NCBI RefSeq assembly: GCF_003666245.1
Contig: NZ_MJLZ01000002.1
Span: 1-64,000 of the forward strand
Direction: 5' to 3'
DNA length: 64,000 nt
Origin: Brenneria alni
GTDB taxonomy: Bacteria > Pseudomonadota > Gammaproteobacteria > Enterobacterales > Enterobacteriaceae
The position numbers and the translations under genes were made by a program. The notes beneath the pieces are model-generated. The model did not search any database. It was given only the letters and a program-made list of their open reading frames with translations, and had not been told where the DNA came from. Below are positions 62,224 through 64,000 of the stretch, one piece after another. Numbering within the stretch: position 1 is the stretch's first letter; each line of letters begins with the position of its first letter.

Positions 62224-63586
62224 ACTGCTGGCTGACCAGTTGCTCTAGCTGCTGTCTGTTGATTTTCTTATTATCGATTTTGACGTAGGCGCTGTACTCA
62301 TCCGGCACGATAATGACTTCCGCAACGCCGGGCTGGGTACGTATTTTTTGTTCGAGGTCGCTGTTCTTCAAGGCTAAATCGGAAAGTGTGATCCTCAGGC
62401 TACTGAGGTAGGGCGGTTCGCGCATGGTGAAGCCTACACACAGCCACAGTGTGGCGATCCCTGCGCCGACCGCGAAGACTATCGCCGCGCCGTACAGATC
62501 GAACAGGCCTCCGCCCAGACTGCCGCCGATAGCCACGCCGAGAAACTGTGTCGTGGAGTAAACGCCCATGGCGGTTCCTTTGTATCCGGCGGGAGATTCT
62601 TTACTGATAAGCGAAGGTAACAGCGCTTCCATCACGTTAAAGGCCAGAAAGAACAACTGGAGGCCGAAAATAATGTGCCATAGCTGGTTTCCCGCCGACC
62701 ACAACACCAGTTCGGCGGCGATAAGCACCATAATGCAGCCAATGAATACCTGTATCATCCGCCGTTTTAATTCGGCATAGATAATGAAGGGAACAACGCC
62801 AGCGAATGAAATCAGCATGGTGAACAGATAGACTTTCCAGTGGTCTTGCGGCGCCAGCCCGGCTTGTTCCAGGACTCTTGGCAAGGCAACGAAGCTCGAC
62901 ATAAGCAGAATATGTAAACTCATGATGCCGAAGTTCAGCTTCAGCAGGCGGCTATTGGCTAAAACCTTACGGAAGCTGCCACGCACAATGGCCGATTCCC
63001 GGTTCAGCACGTGAGCCGGGGCAGCCGGGATCAGGGTTAAAGTAATCACAATGCCCATCAACGCCAGAGCAGCAATGCCCCAGAATAAAGCCTGCAACCC
63101 AAAAGCATGGGTAACGATAGGGCCGATGACCATCGCAATGGCAAAAGTGACGCCGAAACTGACGCCGATAAACGCCATTGCTTTGGTGCGGTTTTGTTCA
63201 CGGGTGAGATCGGACAGCAACGCCATCACGGCGGCAGAAATTGCGCCGGAACCCTGTAGCGCCCGGCCAAGAATAATACCCCAGATTGAGTCGCTGAGTG
63301 CGGCAATGACGCTGCCTAAGGTAAAAATCAGCAGGCCGCCGACAATCAACGGTTTGCGGCCAATACGATCTGACATCAGGCCGAAGGGAATCTGAAAAAC
63401 CGCCTGCATCAAGCCGTAAATACCAATGGCGATGCCGATGAGTGACTCGCTGGCCCCCTGCAATGCCATGCCGTAGGTGGTCAGAACGGGCAGTACCATG
63501 AACATGCCGAGCATACGCAGCGAAAATACCGTACCTAAGCCCCATGTTGCGCGTAACTCGCCTGGGGTCATTTTGTTGTCGTTCAT
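62222..63586 (-). CDS. yajR: MFS transporter YajR
   Basis: A 454-residue drug:H+ antiporter-like protein: 12 membrane segments (about 15-390) with motif A GLMSDRIGRKPLIVGG between TM2 and TM3, then a soluble C-terminal ferredoxin-like YAM domain (about 390-454) that is the hallmark of YajR. Substrate unknown. Confidence 0.95.
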   Translation of the reverse strand: MNDNKMTPGELRATWGLGTVFSLRMLGMFMVLPVLTTYGMALQGASESLIGIAIGIYGLMQAVFQIPFGLMSDRIGRKPLIVGGLLIFTLGSVIAALSDSIWGIILGRALQGSGAISAAVMALLSDLTREQNRTKAMAFIGVSFGVTFAIAMVIGPIVTHAFGLQALFWGIAALALMGIVITLTLIPAAPAHVLNRESAIVRGSFRKVLANSRLLKLNFGIMSLHILLMSSFVALPRVLEQAGLAPQDHWKVYLFTMLISFAGVVPFIIYAELKRRMIQVFIGCIMVLIAAELVLWSAGNQLWHIIFGLQLFFLAFNVMEALLPSLISKESPAGYKGTAMGVYSTTQFLGVAIGGSLGGGLFDLYGAAIVFAVGAGIATLWLCVGFTMREPPYLSSLRITLSDLALKNSDLEQKIRTQPGVAEVIIVPDEYSAYVKIDNKKINRQQLEQLVSQQ

Positions 63587-63646
63587 GGATACCTCGGAAA
63601 AGCAGTCGACGCTATTCTAGTGTGTTATCCGCCATCCCGTAAACGA

Positions 63647-63671
63647 TATACTCTTCATCTTTCAAATTGCA
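63647..63671. repeat. Fragment of the palindromic intergenic repeat
   Basis: A 25-bp stretch (starting TATACTCTTCATCTTTCAAA) matches the end of the 48.1-kb copy at 23 of 25 positions and that of the 34.2-kb element at about 21 of 25. It lies between yajR and the partial gene at the window edge. Confidence 0.65.
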
Positions 63672-63692
63672 GGTGTGTCGGTTTCATTTTTT

Positions 63693-64000
63693 TTACAGTT
63701 CTTCCCAGTCATTATCTGGAAAATAGGGATGCTCAATCATTTCCCAGGCTTCATTTCTTATATCGGGCGCTTTTCCCGTTATATATATACGCGCTGGCTT
63801 TATGGCACTAGACGCAGCGCCATATAGAGAATCAAATATTTTTTTATCCGCATTGTTATTGAAGTTGTACAATTTATTCTGTTGCCCGTCTACGACTATA
63901 CCGTCGCCAGCATGGTGAATGAAATTCATACAGTGACTGAAATTTTTCTTTTTTAACGGTACTACGATGATAGCTCTTTCACCTTGTTTTATATTCGATA
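63693..64000 (-). CDS. C-terminal part of a putative papain-fold toxin/effector (truncated by window edge)
   Basis: The minus-strand frame is open from the stop through the window edge, so the apparent ATG at 63929 is likely internal and the gene begins beyond 64000. The visible ~101 residues read ERAIIVVPLKKKNFSHCMNF, then IHHAGDGIVVDGQQNKLYNF. A His followed by a strand-turn-strand and an Asp in 'DGQ' is the late part of papain-like toxin domains (Tox-PL and similar), where the missing upstream Cys would complete the triad. The tail ends PDNDWEEL. Effector, polymorphic toxin or other function cannot be decided from this part. Confidence 0.55.
   Translation of the reverse strand, partial: SNIKQGERAIIVVPLKKKNFSHCMNFIHHAGDGIVVDGQQNKLYNFNNNADKKIFDSLYGAASSAIKPARIYITGKAPDIRNEAWEMIEHPYFPDNDWEEL

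Overview
The window looks like the chromosome of a plant-associated soft-rot or canker enterobacterium (Pectobacteriaceae; Brenneria or Lonsdalea would fit). Most of it is syntenic, from memory of the E. coli map, with the aroL-ppnP-rdgC-sbcCD-phoBR-brnQ-proY-acpH-queA-tgt-yajC-secDF-yajI-nrdR-ribDE-nusB-thiL-pgpA-dxs-ispA-xseB-thiI-yajL-panE-yajQ-yajR stretch. Two loci carry HrpL-type (hrp box) promoters and virulence genes, including a full-length AvrE/DspE effector. The genus is inferred; no rRNA or hrp/hrc structural gene is present to confirm it.

Layout. 1-6.1 kb: speF, an ArcD-type antiporter, ornithine carbamoyltransferase and carbamate kinase, a catabolic ornithine/citrulline module with no arginine deiminase in view. 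6.1-12.5 kb: dspF and dspE (chaperone then 1829-aa effector) behind a hairpin and an hrp box. 12.8-15.1 kb: a DUF421 membrane protein, yjdM and mltB. 15.1-18.1 kb, minus strand: a SiaABCD-like c-di-GMP signalling operon whose phosphatase carries CBS domains instead of a membrane sensor. 18.3-23.2 kb: a GntR-family remnant, periplasmic asparaginase, aroL, ppnP and a chemoreceptor. 23.2-29.2 kb, minus strand: rdgC, sbcC, sbcD. 29.2-33.9 kb: a tandem array of hairpins, a Pho box, phoBR, a PstS-like gene, and a MetE-like gene behind a MetJ-type operator. 34-49.7 kb: conserved transport, tRNA-modification, Sec-translocon, riboflavin, thiamine and phospholipid genes.

49.8-55.2 kb, minus strand, is the most unusual part. 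A canonical hrp box (GGAACC-N15-CCACTCA) drives a CesT-like chaperone gene followed by five tandem paralogues of about 300 residues. All five keep a Cys-His-Asp triad in a transglutaminase/papain-like arrangement. Sequence signatures split them into two subfamilies that alternate B-A-B-A-B, and the A-to-B spacers are near copies of each other, which points to duplication of an A-B pair. The operon sits between pgpA and dxs, inside otherwise conserved housekeeping genes, just past a hairpin terminator for dxs. I infer a multi-copy type III effector family with a dedicated chaperone; I do not recognise the family by name.

55.3-63.6 kb returns to conserved genes. The window ends inside the 3' part of a minus-strand gene whose visible C-terminus resembles papain-fold toxin/effector domains. 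Copies of an enterobacterial palindromic repeat lie at 34.2, 48.1 and 63.6 kb. No tRNA, rRNA, complete insertion sequence, CRISPR array or prophage was seen.
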